Counted from the stretch's first letter, positions 1 to 13,500 are shown. The stretch is DNA of 64,000 bases from Azorinus chamasolen (GCA_963576725.1 OY755240.1:15182378-15246377); one strand, 5' to 3'. Numbers and translations are program-made. Notes: generated from the letters alone by a model not told the origin.

Positions 1-1203
1 CAGATCAGAAGGCTCTGAGAGGAGTCATACTATCAGGGTCTGCTGTGTTTGTCAATCAAATTCATCTCACAAATTATTACCTTTCATTTCCAATGGACAC
101 CTATAGCTATATACAGATGAGGCGTTTCCTGTTACAAATTCACTGTTGAAAGGCAGTTGCATACGGTTAATATCTAGATGCATTTGATGCATTGCAAAGT
201 TGTCATTCCTGTCCTCCATGAATATTCAAATGAAAAATAATGACGATATGAATATTAATTAAATTCATTTTTTTTTTATTATAATAGCACAAGGAACAGA
301 CATTTTAGGCCATGTCAGAAATTGTAGAATCATATTTAAATTATTCCATAAGCAAACGGAGCAGACCCTGATCTACTATGTTTGCAAAGGTATAGAAACA
401 CATATTTATGGAGTGTAGGGTTAAAATGCATTCTATGGAGTAAAGGGTTGAATTCTCAGATTTCAAAGGCATCAAAATGTAAATATGTACACCTAAATAA
501 GGGAGTCCTGCTTTATTGAACCACTTTTGAGAAATTACTTTTGTCTGCAAATATGTTATATGCAGAACCCATCTTAGGCAGCCGTTCATTTATCGAATAC
601 AGGAATCTTAAAAAGTAGGTGGTTGCTTAATGCAGGGCAAAGTAATAGAGAAAGCTCCTATAGGAGTTTTTGACATTACCTCTGCCTGAATTAAGCTACC
701 ACCTGCCTGACCATAATAAGATAATTTTTGATGGCTGCTTGAGACTGGTTCTACTGTATTCTATTGTTTTCAGATTATATTTTTCTTTTATCTCTTTAAA
801 AAAAAAGCTGTGTCAAATTGTTTTGATCCCACTGAAATGCCCACCACTCTCCTCTCCCCCTGTTTCTACATGTGAAAAAAAACCCAATTAGATACCATTG
901 TGATAACGTTAACCTGTAGCCTGCTGTGCAAATTATTTTTACAGAATTTTTCACCTACTCCATTTTCAAATTTCAAGCTATAATCAATTTGTCTGCCAAA
1001 ATGCAATAAGGGTGGTAAACAATTTGGATCCGGATGGGACTTCATCTGGATCCAAACTGTTTGCGTAGGTATTCACTCATCTGCCCATAGCAGGATAACC
1101 ATCAAATTAGACTGACAAAGTGACTAAGTTTGTCAGAATACTTTGGGCAATTTGATAAATCTCGGTTTTTGCACTTTAATTTGTTTAGTCTATCATGTTT
1201 TAG

Positions 1204-4200
1204 GATAAGGATGGTCAGGTTGTTGCCATCATTTCATTGGTTGATGATGAGGAAACACGAGCAATGTGGAACTATAAGTAGGTACACATTTTTAACTCTT
1301 TGTATTAAAAATGAAGTAAAATTCAGTAAAACCTCCTAAACTGGATGTTACATTTTTAGCTCACCTGAGCATAGCTAAGGGTGAGCTTTTGGGATACTTG
1401 AATGTCCGTCGTGCGTCGTCAACAATTTGCTTGTGAACACTCTAGTGGTCACAATGGTAGTCCAATCTTCATGAAACCTGGTCATAATGAATGTCTTGAT
1501 GAAATCTTGGAAGAGTTCGAAAGTGGGTCAAGTTGGGTTAAAAACTAGGTCACTAGGTCAAATAGTACGAAAACCTTGTGAACCCTCTACAGGTCACATT
1601 TTTAGCCCAATTTTGATGAAACTTGGTCAGAATTATTGTCTTGATAAAATCTCAAAGTAGTTTGAAAAATGGGTTATGTGGGTAAAAAAACTAGGTCACT
1701 AGGTCAAACAGTAGAAAAACCTTGTGAACACTCTAGTGGTCACAATTTTAGTCCAATCTTCATGAAACTTGGTCAGAATGAATGTCTTGATAAAATCTTG
1801 TACGAGTTTGAAGGTCAAATAGTAGGAAAACCTTGTGAACCCTCTACAGGTCACATTTTAGCCCAATTTTGATGAAACTTGGTCAGAATTATTGCCTTGA
1901 TAAATTCTCGAAGGAGTTTGAAAAATGGGTTAAGTGGGGTAAAAAAATAGGTCACTAGGTCAAACAGTAGAAAAAGTTGAAAAACCTTGTGAACACTCTA
2001 GTGGTCACATGTTTTGTCCAATCTTTATGAAACTTAGTCATAATGATTGTCTTGATAAAATGTCAAACGAGTTGTGGGGTTAAAACTAGGTCACCAGGTC
2101 AAATAGTAGGAAAACCTTGTGAACACTCTAGAGGTCACATTTATAGCCAAATCCTCATGCAAATTCGTCAGAATGATTGTCTTAATAAAATCTTGGACAC
2201 GTTTGAAAATGGGTTATGTGAGGTCAAAAAGTAGGTCACTGGGTCATATCTTAGGAAAATTTAGTTTACACTCCAGTGGCCACATTTTTAGCCCAGTCTT
2301 CCTCAAACTTGCTCAGAGTGTTTGTCTTGGTGATACCAAGGTTGGGTGTGATCATGGGTTGGGTGTGAATTAAAAGTAGGTCACTAAGTCAAATCTTAGA
2401 AACATTACTTTAGAGGGCACATTTTTAGCCCAATCTTCATTGGTCAGAATCATTGTCTTGATACAATCAATATACTAAATCTTGTTCTGCAGATCCAGTG
2501 CTCATGATCCACTATCAACATCATTCATATATTATCCCTAAGGTCAATATTGGCCCTACCAATGGGATACCCAGCAAAAATCTTAAATCTATGGTAATCA
2601 GGTGAGCGATTAAGGGCCATTTTGGCCCTCTTGTATATAAATATCAGTCTTGGAAACGGGCGGTAGCTTAATGCAGGAGAAAAGTCATACAGAATGCTCC
2701 TTTAGCAGCTTCCTAACCTGCCTTAACCTGCCACATGCCCCAAAATATCTAAATTATTCTCTACTAGAATTCCGGTTAAGAGGGGTTTTATTGTAAGTGT
2801 AAATTTCTGACAAATATTGATCCAATTTTTGTTTGCCCAAGGAACATATTTTAAAAATACTGGAGTTAATTGTACTTTGGGAATCAATGCTGATGACAAT
2901 GTTGGCAACTGAAATTTTTAACCCTTTAATCCATAAATATGCCTTTTTACGCCTTTGCAAACAGAGTAGACCCAGGTCAGACAGCTCCTATAGCCATAAT
3001 AGGAGCCGTCTGATCAGGGTCTGCTCTGATTGCTTATGACATAATATAGATATGAGTTTACAGTTTCTGCCTTGGCTAAAAATCCCTGTGTCCAGTGCTA
3101 TGATACAAATTAATCTAATTAATATTCATAACATTATTATTTCTTACATGACTATTCATGGAGTAAAGGGTTGAATGAGTTATTATCTTGATTCTGTTAT
3201 GAAATTATGAATAGAAATGAACGAAATGCCTTGTTAACCATTCACCTGAGGAATAGTCATATAAGAAATAATGAACTTATAAATATGTATATGCTGAATT
3301 TGTATGGCATGATGTTTTACATGAATACAATAAATTATAAAATCAGACCTATATAATTTCATTGGTTTTGGTCTGCCGTTTACTAAGGAGTGCAAAAGTG
3401 TTTCTATAAAATACAGGGTTTAAATATGATGCATGCAACAATTCATTTTTATGGAGTGTACTGTGCAATCTTTCCAGGCAATCCTTTGACTTAACTCTTT
3501 GATTAATGAATATGCAGGTAAAACAGAATGCCATGATATATATTAATTAAGAGGTATTGTTGTATTTTGTAATGGTATATGAACATAGAGATGTTTTGGC
3601 ATGGCAGAAAGAACAGAATCAGGTCTATATATTTCAATAAGAAATGAGAGCCGATTCGCATCGGAAAGCTTCTGTAGGAATTGTCTGATTTTGGTGTGCT
3701 CTGTTTGTAATGTCAAAACAAGTCTCTATCGGGTAAAGTATAGCATGCAATATGTTATCGAGGTGTATGCTTCTTGCAAAATATATTTGTGTGTAGAACC
3801 TTAGCAACTGCCACATTTCTACACTCTTTGCATAGTTTATTACATTTTAATTGATATTGACCATATAGACCATGTAATCCCATACATCAACTTTAACAGC
3901 TTGCAACATACTGCAATTTAGTCAGGTTCATTTATTACTCTCAGTACATAGAATTATTAACTTTGTAATCACTAACGTATTTATCTATCACAATAAAGCC
4001 CCTCTTATGTGACTACTGTATGAATAAGCATATATATTTATCAAACAGTTGCTTTACATGCAGGACTGAAGTAATGCAGAAAGCTCATCCTATTCTAAGC
4101 TGCATCTGCCTTATCGACCAATAATTAGACCTCTTTTTGGTGGCTGCGTTAGAAGGGTTTTATTGTAGAAATATATATCATTTTCAGATTCAAAGTATTG

Positions 4201-7200
4201 TACACCGTTGTCCTTGGAAAGGATTCTTTGAAACTGACTTTAGATGTCACAAACACAGGTGTGTAATATACTGCTCTACTAAAATCTTCGAATATTTCCA
4301 TGTGGTTAGTGGCAGTCATTGCAAATTTATTTCCCCTTGAACTTTGAGTAATAATTTGTCATTTTAGCATGAAACAGGGCTAAAATTTGAAAGTTATTGA
4401 ATTTATATTTTCCATTCAAAATTAACTATAGATTGATGTACAATGCACAATTTCCAAGTGATTAGCGCCAGTCATTGCAAAATAATTTCTTCCTGAACTT
4501 TGAGTATTTTTTGTTATTTGCCACTGTAACATGGGTAGGTGGTGCCGCTTACTTAATTAAAGTTTATATACATCACCTCTCTGAGGTGTGTTTTGTGCAT
4601 TTCGTAATTTTCATTTGCCTGTCTGCAGGTTAAATGGAGTTACCTGCGTTTGAATTAAATTTTGTAAAGGTATACCTGTGAACTTACTTCTACAATTTTC
4701 ATTAGATTTGTATGAAAGTTTGTATTTTGTCCCAAACAACAACAGAACCTTGGATTAAGATATGCAAGTTATCCCATGTCTGTCAATATTGCTATAAACT
4801 TTAAGTAAAAGTGTATACATGTGGCTTAGTAGAGACATTTTGCCATATATTGTCTAAATTTTGTGTAAACACCGGTTTTTAAGATATCATCATTTACAGG
4901 AAAGCATCCAAAACTCCGTTTTAAACTTGATATAGGCATTGACAAGCAATGTATGCATATCATGTTAAAATAGATTTTAGATGCATTCAATTTCATGATT
5001 TTGAAATAATGTACGTGTAATCATGTTTGAGACCTGACTCTTTTGTAATGGCCTCTCTCGTTGGTCATGGATGGAAATGTGTCTATGGTTCCTGAATGTA
5101 TATCAAAATTAAGTATCTGGTTTGAGTACCACTCAGTTGTAAGAAATCAATACCTTTTGACAGTTATGTTCCTATGTAACTAACAGAAAATTGACTAAGT
5201 ATTGTCCAGTGAAAAACCCAAGCATTGCCTTGACTTGTATTGGGTGTGTTTGTAAACAGCCTCACTCTGGTTATCTTACAGGTGACGATACTTTTGAATT
5301 TACAACACTGATGCACACCTATTTCAATGTGGACATTGGAAAAACAAAAATCTCAGGACTTGGGGATCTCAAATATAAGGATAAGGTTTGTGTATTGAGG
5401 CCATATACATATACCGAGTGAACATATCTATGTGAAAACTAACAAATACAGTAAAACATCTCTAAACGGGAGAGAATAATTTAGATACTTTTAGGCAGGA
5501 GGCTGCTTAATGGAGGATCTTTCTGCATGACCTGCACCCTGCATTATATACAGATATCAATACTAATACAAATATCCGGTTTAGAGAGGCTTGACTTTAC
5601 TTCAGTACCCTCTTTATGAAAGTACAATAAAGTCGGAGGGAATCAATAAAATGCAGATATTGGTTACCCTTACAACCATTTTCCTGATGAACATTTATGC
5701 ATGAATTGATCCATTCATAAATATGCATTTAGTGATAACTCCTACAGGAGCCGTCTGCATAGGGTCTACTCTGTTTGCAAATGTGTGGAAAGACATTTAT
5801 GTGAAAGAAAGGGTTAATCCTTTCTATCATGTAAATTCCTTTTCACGCGTTTATTCTGTCAAAATTAATCACATATATTTTATAAGGATTACCTGAATGC
5901 ACAAATTGTGCTGGAAGTATTGCCCTTGCGACTATTTATATTACTTATTGTATAAGACCATTGGTTGATTGATATCCATGCATGGCTCGACCCAGTATGA
6001 CTGTTAAATTAATTCTTATATTCAAACTATAAAGTAGAATGTTTGCCATGGTAAGCAATAGAGCTTTTGTAACGTATAAGCAAACTAGCAAACCCTTATA
6101 ATGAAGTCCTTGCAGGAGCAGTCTGGTCTGGGTCAACTCTGTGTGTAAAGACTTCAGCATGTGTATCTAACAAGTAAAGTCTTAAGCAATTCAAAGACCT
6201 GGTTATATTTCTTTTGTGTTAGTTCTTCTGATTCTGATTACCTGTACAACAAATGTTATTTTCCTGCTCAAATCTAGGTGACACCAGGTGACTATACAGA
6301 AGAGAGAGAACTGGTGCACATTGATCAGGAGTATGACAGGTATGATTGTGAATTGTGTATGGAATTGTAGTATACTGCAGTGTATGGGCGTCTTGTGTCG
6401 GTTATCTGCCCTCTCCAACCAGATGGCGCTGCCACCGAGTAGGTCCTTTGTTACACTTTTGTTATCCGTTTTTACACTGATTACACACGCGTTCTTTAAC
6501 GTCGAGAATAACGAATGATGTGCAAATATATTGTTTGCATTTTCAAGTTTTATATTTCTATACTTTGCACGTTTTTTCTTGTTTTTTATGCCCCCCCAAA
6601 AGTATTGTGGTTTGCATCTGAAGATAATCGTATTAGATTTTACTCTCTATTTTCTGCGTATCATTACAGAATATATCAAAATGTTACAAAGGACGTGAAG
6701 ATCCTACAGGAACAATCAGACAAAGCCTCTAGCATCCTAATAACAAGAGATGGGCTCCCAGACATTGGTAAGTTTTGTTACTTGAAATAATGAGCTGGTA
6801 ATCTACTGAAATCATGAGTTAAATTCACACCTTGTTCCTTGGATGAGTTCGATTTTCAGAGGAATTTATCTCGGGGAACCACTTTTTGCTCTGACAATGT
6901 TGCTATGTGAGATATGTGCGCTTGCTCACTAAAGTTGTTTAATTGTTCTCATATGTACATTGCCATGGCAAACAGGATGGAATCTGTAAAACACAAGCAA
7001 ACAGAACGGACCTTGATAAAAAAGGTCTATACGCACCATCAGGTCTGGGTGTGCTATGTTTGCAAAGGTATCAACTGCAGAAAAAAAATAGAGGAATACA
7101 GAGATCTATTAGAACAGGCGGTTTCTTAATGCAGGATGAATGTAATGCAGTAAGCTCCTCCTAGAGGAGCTTTCTGCATAACTGTCATCCCACATTAAGC

Positions 7201-7518
7201 TACTGACCGTTTTTAATACCCGTGAAGTTGTAATTGTCACTGTAAACAGGTGTCAGTTGCTGTACAAGGTTAAAATACTACGGTAGGGAAGGTCATCGGT
7301 GTATTGTAAATATCTTGTGAAACGTGTTTTTGTTTGCAGTGGTTTGGAATCCATGGATTGAAAAGGCCAAATCTATGGGAGATTTCGGGGATGACGAATA
7401 CAAACAAATGGTGTGTGTTGAGGCAGGGGCAGTGTCAGTGCCATGTTCTGTCAGTCCAGGCTTGAGGAAGAGCTTCTCTCAAACCATTGTTGTCACCAAA
7501 GCAAAAGCCAGCGTGTGA
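1204..7518 (+). CDS. Glucose-6-phosphate 1-epimerase (hexose-6-phosphate mutarotase), copy A, 3' six exons
   Basis: Enzymes of this family interconvert the alpha and beta anomers of glucose 6-phosphate in the cytosol, using a galactose-mutarotase-type beta-sandwich. Six exons are seen: 1,204-1,277, 4,188-4,258, 5,282-5,385, 6,278-6,339, 6,670-6,767 and 7,340-7,518 (TGA stop). Each has AG before it and GT after it, and the phases join to 588 nt (195 residues plus stop) with no internal stop. Recognisable family blocks in order: FSLVDDEETR-like (here AIISLVDDEETRAMW), YTVVLGKDSLKLTLDVTNTG, TFEFTTLMHTYF containing the catalytic His, KISGLGDLKYKDK, VVWNPWIEKAKSMGDFGDDE, and VCVEAG containing the catalytic Glu. 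The N-terminal exons, including the QHGFAR block, lie left of the window. Copy B supplies the missing adjacent exon at 25,656-25,735. The family assignment is strong; activity is inferred. Confidence 0.88.
1324..2793. mobile_element. pogo-like MITE, split by the Helentron-like insertion (copy A)
   Basis: The ends are CAGTAAAACCTCCTAAAC (1,324) and the complementary GGTTAAGAGGGGTTTTATTG (ending 2,793). Removing the insert leaves about 190 bp, the size of the uninterrupted copy B element at 27,642-27,833. The core includes the TTAATGCAGG..GCAGCTTCC arm of the family's palindrome. Confidence 0.7.
1353..2634 (+). mobile_element. Non-autonomous Helentron-like element with tandem core
   Basis: The insertion is absent from copy B (empty site about 27,671, gttacaattt/atataaat). 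The left end is TTTAGCTCACCTGAG and the right end is TCAGGTGAGCG followed by the hairpin AGGGCCATTTTGGCCCT and CTTGT, so the ends carry an inverted subterminal repeat and a 3' hairpin. The core holds about seven to eight units of about 145 bp, beginning gtgaacactctagtggtcac at 1,433, 1,578, 1,724, 1,835, 1,989, 2,119 and 2,264. The unit is one of the commonest tandem repeats of bivalve genomes. Apparent ORFs inside are repeat artefacts. Confidence 0.75.
2800..4187 (+). other. Intron of mutarotase copy A
   Basis: Holds the 249-bp piggyBac-like MITE at 2,922 and a decayed relative at about 3,600-3,720. Otherwise AT-rich sequence with no coding signal. The copy B equivalent is 27,840-29,220. Confidence 0.6.
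2922..3170. mobile_element. piggyBac-like MITE with central palindrome (copy A)
   Basis: It is 249 bp, flanked by TTAA on the left and TTGA (a decayed TTAA) on the right. The ends are CCCTTTAATCCATAAATATG and the complementary CATGGAGTAAAGGG. The centre is the family palindrome GCAAACAGAGTAGACCC..GACAGCTCC / GGAGCCGTC..GGGTCTGCTCTG. TTAA targets and CCC-starting ends are the piggyBac signature. Confidence 0.75.
5449..5602. mobile_element. pogo-like MITE
   Basis: Starts TA-CAGTAAAACATCTCTAAAC and ends in the complementary GGTTTAGAGAGGCTTGACTTTACTT. The centre has TGCTTAATGGAGG..CTTTCTGCATGACCTGCACC. Its copy B counterpart lies just downstream of the exon at 30,996-31,098. Confidence 0.6.
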
Positions 7519-9754
7519 TGTATCTACACATATGTAATTGACGTATTGGATGTATTTATAAATTTGAGACACTTGGAATGCAGATTAGATACCATGCAAA
7601 CTGGTGTAAGATTAGGATCCATAAAACTAAAGCAACGTTTCAATTTAACATTTTACCCTTTACTCCATTATTTTGTTTTTCTTCGCATCTGCAAACATAG
7701 TAGACACAGATCAGATGGATCCTGTAGGAGACATCTAATCTAGGTCTACTCTGTTTCCTTATGCATTTTAACTGTTTCTGCAGGGGCTGAATTTCTAAAC
7801 ACTTTTATTAAAAATAATCTAATAGATAACCATGTTGTCATTATCTGTTACAAAGGTATTCTGTTCTTCTGTCTTTTCCTTGTCCGCTCTTTAACTCAAA
7901 CAAATATATTGTGACATTTTGGCACGTTTGTGTTTATTTATGAGTCCATGCTTATGACTTCATATGTGCATGACATACTGTTACAAAATACAAATGATGC
8001 ATTGTTTGTTAAATACTGCTACCAATAGCTAAACTCTGAACTGAAATGTATATACTAGTGTTTTACTGCAATTTAAAGAATGAATATGTTGTTTGATTTG
8101 GAGGTTATGTATTGCTTAATACAGGATTATATTGTACTTGCAACATACTATATTTATGTATTTAAAACTATGTAGTGCAACTATTTTCTGCTACTAATTC
8201 ATCTTAGAAGTGTTATATATTAAGTGCAGAATGTTTGACAATATACAAAAATACGTGTGATAATGGTCTGCAGATAAAACATTCTAGGCAAAGTCTTTGA
8301 TTTAATAATATTCGAATATAATTTACTCATAACATACGGCGATCCCGTACATGAGACAGATATGTAGACCCATACCAGAAAGCATAAAGAAGACCCTTCT
8401 GGTCTCGATTTACACTGTTATACCAATCAATGCTCCAAATCTTTCATCGAATATATGATTTTGCAGAGACCCCGTCACAGGTAACATGGAAAGGTTTCAA
8501 AATTTAATTTTGACGAGTTAGTCTTATAGTTCATGGGATTTGAGAGAGTTTAAGTTTAATTTAAAAAAAATATTGTGGTGTGTCGTATTGCTAATCGTTT
8601 TGATCGAGGCGCGGCACTAGATACATATGTAGTAATATATTTTTGAACTTACCATACATTAATTTACAATTATTTGTAACATTCCGTACATGATTAATAT
8701 ATTCCAAAACATTTTATATTTAGTAACATATATATGTATTACATGTTTATAATACTGTGAAATAAATATGTAAACCAATGTTGTTATGTAGCTTATGAGT
8801 TTTTTGTTGCAATGATAAGCATAACATTAAACCGATTCTTGTTTATAGTTTGATCTTTTTGTGAGGACTGGGTGGCAATCTTTTGTTTGCCATGGATATA
8901 CTATTCTCTGACCCGTATGCCGTCCCTGTGAATAAGGACTTATATTAATTTGTAGACGTCTGATAACAAGTGATACTTCAAATAGTCCTTGACCAAAATG
9001 CCTTGTATGAGTTAACTGATCAGGATCTACAAAGTATTCCCGTATCCCTATTCTATAATTGATCAACATAAATCCAATATCCGTTTGCACTTGTATGTGC
9101 TAATCAATATGATTCCGTGAATATTTAGTAAGAAATAATGACATCATGAATATTGATCAGATGATTTGTATAATGGCACGTGCACAAAGGATATGTTGGC
9201 CCTGACAGAGACTAGAATCAGTTCTATATTATATCAAAAGGAAATCCGAGCTGACCCAGATCGGACGGCTCATAAAGGAGACGTCTGATTTGAGTCTGCT
9301 CTCTTTGCAAATACATTGAAGGGCGTATGTGTAGAGTTTATAACCATTTACTTGCGCTGAAACAAGTGGTCATGTCATTTGCAGACAGTGTAGAGGCAGA
9401 TCAGAAGGCTCATGAATCACCAACTATCATTTATTAGGGTCCTGCATTGAAAATGCAGTAACACTATTGGAATCATATTATCTGTCTGTCAACACATTTG
9501 ATGTGGCGTGATAACTCAGATAGTACTTCACATCTTAGTTTCATATTAAGGGCATATATGCTAAGTATCATCCGTGGATTAGTTTATGATCTGAATCCGA
9601 TCACTATGTCTAAAGTTATCTGCCCTTGATCAATAAAATGCCATCACATTTAGTTTGCAATTTTGATGTGGCGTGATTACTCAAACAGTACTTCACATAC
9701 TTGGTTCATATTAAGGGCATATTCTTAGTATTTGAGAGGGAGACATCTATAGTT
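7519..9754 (+). other. 3' flank of mutarotase copy A
   Basis: AT-rich sequence with a piggyBac-like palindrome at about 7,690, the collapsed 150-bp repeat at about 7,870 and an AATAAA at 8,761-8,766 that could serve as a poly(A) signal but is 1.2 kb past the stop. The equivalent in copy B is 37,230-40,160. An 87-codon minus ORF at 8,827-9,090 has no recognisable features. Confidence 0.4.
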
Positions 9755-9772
9755 TAATATAACGCGCGACAT

Positions 9773-10480
9773 GGTTGATCAATGTTCCCTTTCTAGTCGG
9801 TAGCCACGGTTCCCTCTTTGCTTGTGAGATGACAGGCCAATGGTAGCACTCTATGATGGTACACTCTTAGACCCGGACTATGGATGAGCTTACCAGACTC
9901 TTTGCATTTTCTCTGTCGTGTCCACATTGGCTTCCCTGCAGTTGCTTTGACCTCAGCAAATTCATTGAGTACATATTTGACGGGACTTTCACATTGGTTT
10001 ACGCTATGGTTTACATATTGGATGTGTGGAACGTGGTTTAAATGAAAGATAAGTAAAGTCAAGGAGGAAAAGCTACACTGTGGAAGTCTGGCGGGCCGCC
10101 TTTATGTACACTGTTCAACTGGGGTAACTTTGAGACAATTATGTGTTTAGGACGACCGTTAATCGGTTTAATCATGAACAGACTCAATAAAACCGTTTTT
10201 GTGTTGCAATATTTGCTTTCGGGGGATCGCCTCCCTTCAGAATTTTTAAACCACTATTTGTGGTTTTGCCACTGATGGTTCCAAGGCGTTACAAGTTCTC
10301 TTTGTCATCCTTACTTTTGTGCTTGTCTCGTGGCTTTGTGTCTTTATATGTGTACGTTTGCTGGTGTTTGTGATGTACATCTCTCCCTGTCTCTCTCTGC
10401 TCTCTCTCTCTCCCCTCTCTCTCTCTCTCTTACTATCTTTCTCTGACTCTAGCTGTCTTCTCTCTCTCTCTCGCGCGCGC
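9773..10480 (+). mobile_element. Penelope-like tail, interrupted, ending in a CT-rich run
   Basis: The segment 9,773-10,160 matches the end of the RT frame and the proximal tail (GTCGGTAGCCACGG..CCTCTTTGCTTG). About 10,160-10,246 is an inserted piece of the 'Repeat X' family (catgaacagactcaataaaacc, reversed). Then 10,247-10,380 resumes the tail and runs into (CT)n at 10,380-10,470 and a CG-rich end. It lies in the same interval between unique flanks where copy B holds the 40,246-42,778 element in the opposite orientation. Confidence 0.6.
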
Positions 10481-10509
10481 GTACGTGTTTCCCACATTCA
10501 ACTGGCTAA

Positions 10510-13500
10510 CGTATGGCCAGGTTTAGATAAGGTATGATTCATACAATGTCATTAACACATATTCCTATTGTCTGCAAATAACAATCAAGTCTCGTGTGTG
10601 ATGAGCTTAATCTTACTTTATTTAAATTCGCAGTTTTGATTGTACCGTAGATAGCATATTGCAGCTTATTTGATATTGAATAAATAGAGCTGCTGACAAT
10701 GACAAACACAAACGGAAACGATTGGAACGGACTGTACTAACCCATACACTGCCATGAAGACGGGTATGTGATATCCTATGCAAACAGATTGGATTCTGAT
10801 AAAACACCGCGTGAGGTGCAGGAAATGAGTGATTAATGTCCTTTACAAACAGTATGTTGAGTAACATTTGAAAAACCTTCCCTGAATATTCTCGGTAAGC
10901 TTCTGTTTGAATTTGAATAGTGTATTTTTGCAATTCAGCGTAAAAATGACGTCGCCAATGATAGATTCCCGGACTGTTTGGTTTATATGTTATTTTTTAC
11001 GGCACCAGAAACCTAGCACTGAAGTCACCTTCACCCCAAACCCTATGCAATCACTTCATAAATGTTCATTGACTGCGTTTTGCTATAGGAATGACTGTGG
11101 CACTCACTATAGAATCAAGTCCATTAATAACGTACACTAACAGAATCATACAGGACTGATCTGGTCCAGATATGGTTTCGTTTGAAAAGGGGTTATAAAT
11201 ATCTCTGTTTGGTTAAATATTACAAAAACTATGACAGATTGAAGCGCACCGCTGGCACCGTAACATTCTGTTGTTGGAATACAGGTTTCAACTTCATGCG
11301 AAGTAAAGCAGTTGGTGTGTGGTGGTTTGGTTGGAGCAGAACGATCTCATAAGCGAAGGCGGATAGGTCAAACATGGGGAAATTGGTAAACTGAAACGTC
11401 GTCGACAGATGTTTTCTAATTTCGAACAGAAAAATCATTGATACATCCCAAATTTCACGTAAAAATATGCTATCACTTCGTGAATGTTCATGCATTGCAT
11501 TTTTACAATATTGTAGAAACAAAGATCTTTTGAACGTGAACAATCTGTAGAAATTCACAAACAGAACAGCACCATTTCGTACAAATGAGAATGTCAAAAA
11601 ATATTAAATTGGCATAATTACTGTATATAGCAAAATAAGCTCCGCAAATCTTGACAGAAGAATGCACAGACAGACGGATAGCCCATCCCAACACTCCGTT
11701 TCTTCTGTTGTGGAGATATACATTGATGGATACTAAATATCCCTAGAATCAATATTGCCATCAAATGAAATGTTAAATACACCCTTAGTCTCATCTTAAG
11801 TGTTGGTGTGTTATTCGGACAGACTAAATACATAACGCAAGTATGGGAGGATGTTGTATGATGCTGATTACTTGAGTGTCTACCTTAACTCTTTTGTCGT
11901 CAAATAATTCTTCCAAAACTGCCGTTTGCTTTCAGTGTCAGATTGGAGTTTTCTTCACTGCCTTCTCTAAAACGTAAGCGGTGTGCCAATCAAGTTGGAC
12001 CCTGGTGCGGAATTACTCGGCGTCTCTTCTAGGTGCTGTCTGTTTTCAAATAACATATTCGTTCATTGCTGCAAGCCCCGTGAGTCGCCTTCCATCTACT
12101 TTAACAGTGAAATGGTTACTACATTCCCTCCTACTGACGCCTTCTGTAAAAGGCATGTTTTGAAACCATTGCGATAAATACAGCGTTTGCCCCTTAGGAG
12201 TAAAAACTCTATTTATTACAATGGTTTCTAAACAAAGCAACTCTAAAAACTTCTTTTCTCTAGTAAATGCTCATTTATGGTAGATTAGGATTATGTAACG
12301 AAATTGGATAAAGAAATAGTCTAGGAAGGAAATACTTAAGCGCATTTAGATAAATGTCTTCTGCAAATGTATTTTATGTTTCAACTCTAAACGAAGAGTA
12401 GTGTTTTTATTATTTGGTAAAACACGACTTAAACATCGAATAGTTTGATTCTCAACAATACATTGAATAATATGGTGTCCAATATGGACCAAAGCCGTTT
12501 GTTAGCGTCCAGTATGTGTAATCCTAACATGGCACATTTGCACTATTGTGCTATCAATTTGTGTCGTCATCAATTTGTACCATTTTAGTTTCAAAAACAT
12601 CCTCATTAATAAACAGTATGATTCTTCAAAAGACTTTGAGTTACTTGGCGTTTCATCTGAATCAAAACTCATGAGTGATCACAGGTGGGATACTGGTAGT
12701 GAAAGAGATAAAACGGTAAGAGGAGCCATAAGTACATAAAGCATTTTATATAAACATTTGTCGATGTAATGCAATATCTATCTCTATATTCAAACGATGT
12801 AATGCTATATCAGCGTAGATGAAATCGCCAACTATCATACATTCACACATTTGTAAACAATGTCGCCATCTGAACGTCTGTTCTAATTTAGTGACCCTTA
12901 ACCCTCTCTTTCATATAATCACCTTTTAGGCATCTGTAAATAGAATACACCCAATTCAGATGGTATCAAGGACAGACTCTGTTTGCTACTGGAATTGGAT
13001 ATGTTTCTTTACTGTCTAAAATGGCTACATTGTTCCACTTTCCATGTTCTATAACTTGTCCATGAATATCTAGTAGGTATTGACATTTGGAATAAACAAA
13101 GAACAGGGGAACGGATAATAAATTACACGAATTACAAACCTAATGACGCATTTCCTATGAGCCGTCAGACATATTCCGACATCGCCAAACTTTGCCGTGT
13201 TCACATAATGCCATGTACCAAAATAAGCTTGTGTATATGAATATTTATTAGATAAATGTCTAATCGGACGATAATGCAAACATTGTAGATACGGACTTGT
13301 GATCTGTTCTTCTTGCCGCATCAATTGGTTTTTAATTATCATTTATATAGTTAAGAAATATATTCGGAATGCTATGTTGTTGAGGGAGTCAACCCATTTT
13401 GTCATATTAACGCTTTTTGACGGACCATGAAATGTTCTCAAAACCATTGCTCTATTTATCACAATGGTTAAACAACTACACAATTTAAAACAAAATAACC

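Noticed and set aside
1433..2450. Regularly spaced repeats that might suggest a CRISPR-like array (also 37,600-38,285 and 52,700-55,215)
   Set aside because: The units are 145-290 bp, degenerate throughout, without conserved short repeats and variable spacers, and the DNA is eukaryotic.
8827..9090. 87-codon minus ORF in the mutarotase 3' flank
   Set aside because: Copy B has an indel that breaks it and no motif was recognised.
10246..10537. Arg/Glu/Ser-rich and Leu/Ser-rich ORFs on both strands
   Set aside because: They come from the (CT)n run inside a Penelope tail.
11229..11597. 122-codon minus ORF, partly kept in copy B (43,237-43,461)
   Set aside because: Similarity between copies only reflects recent duplication, the upstream half is lost in copy B, and no domain or splice context was recognised.
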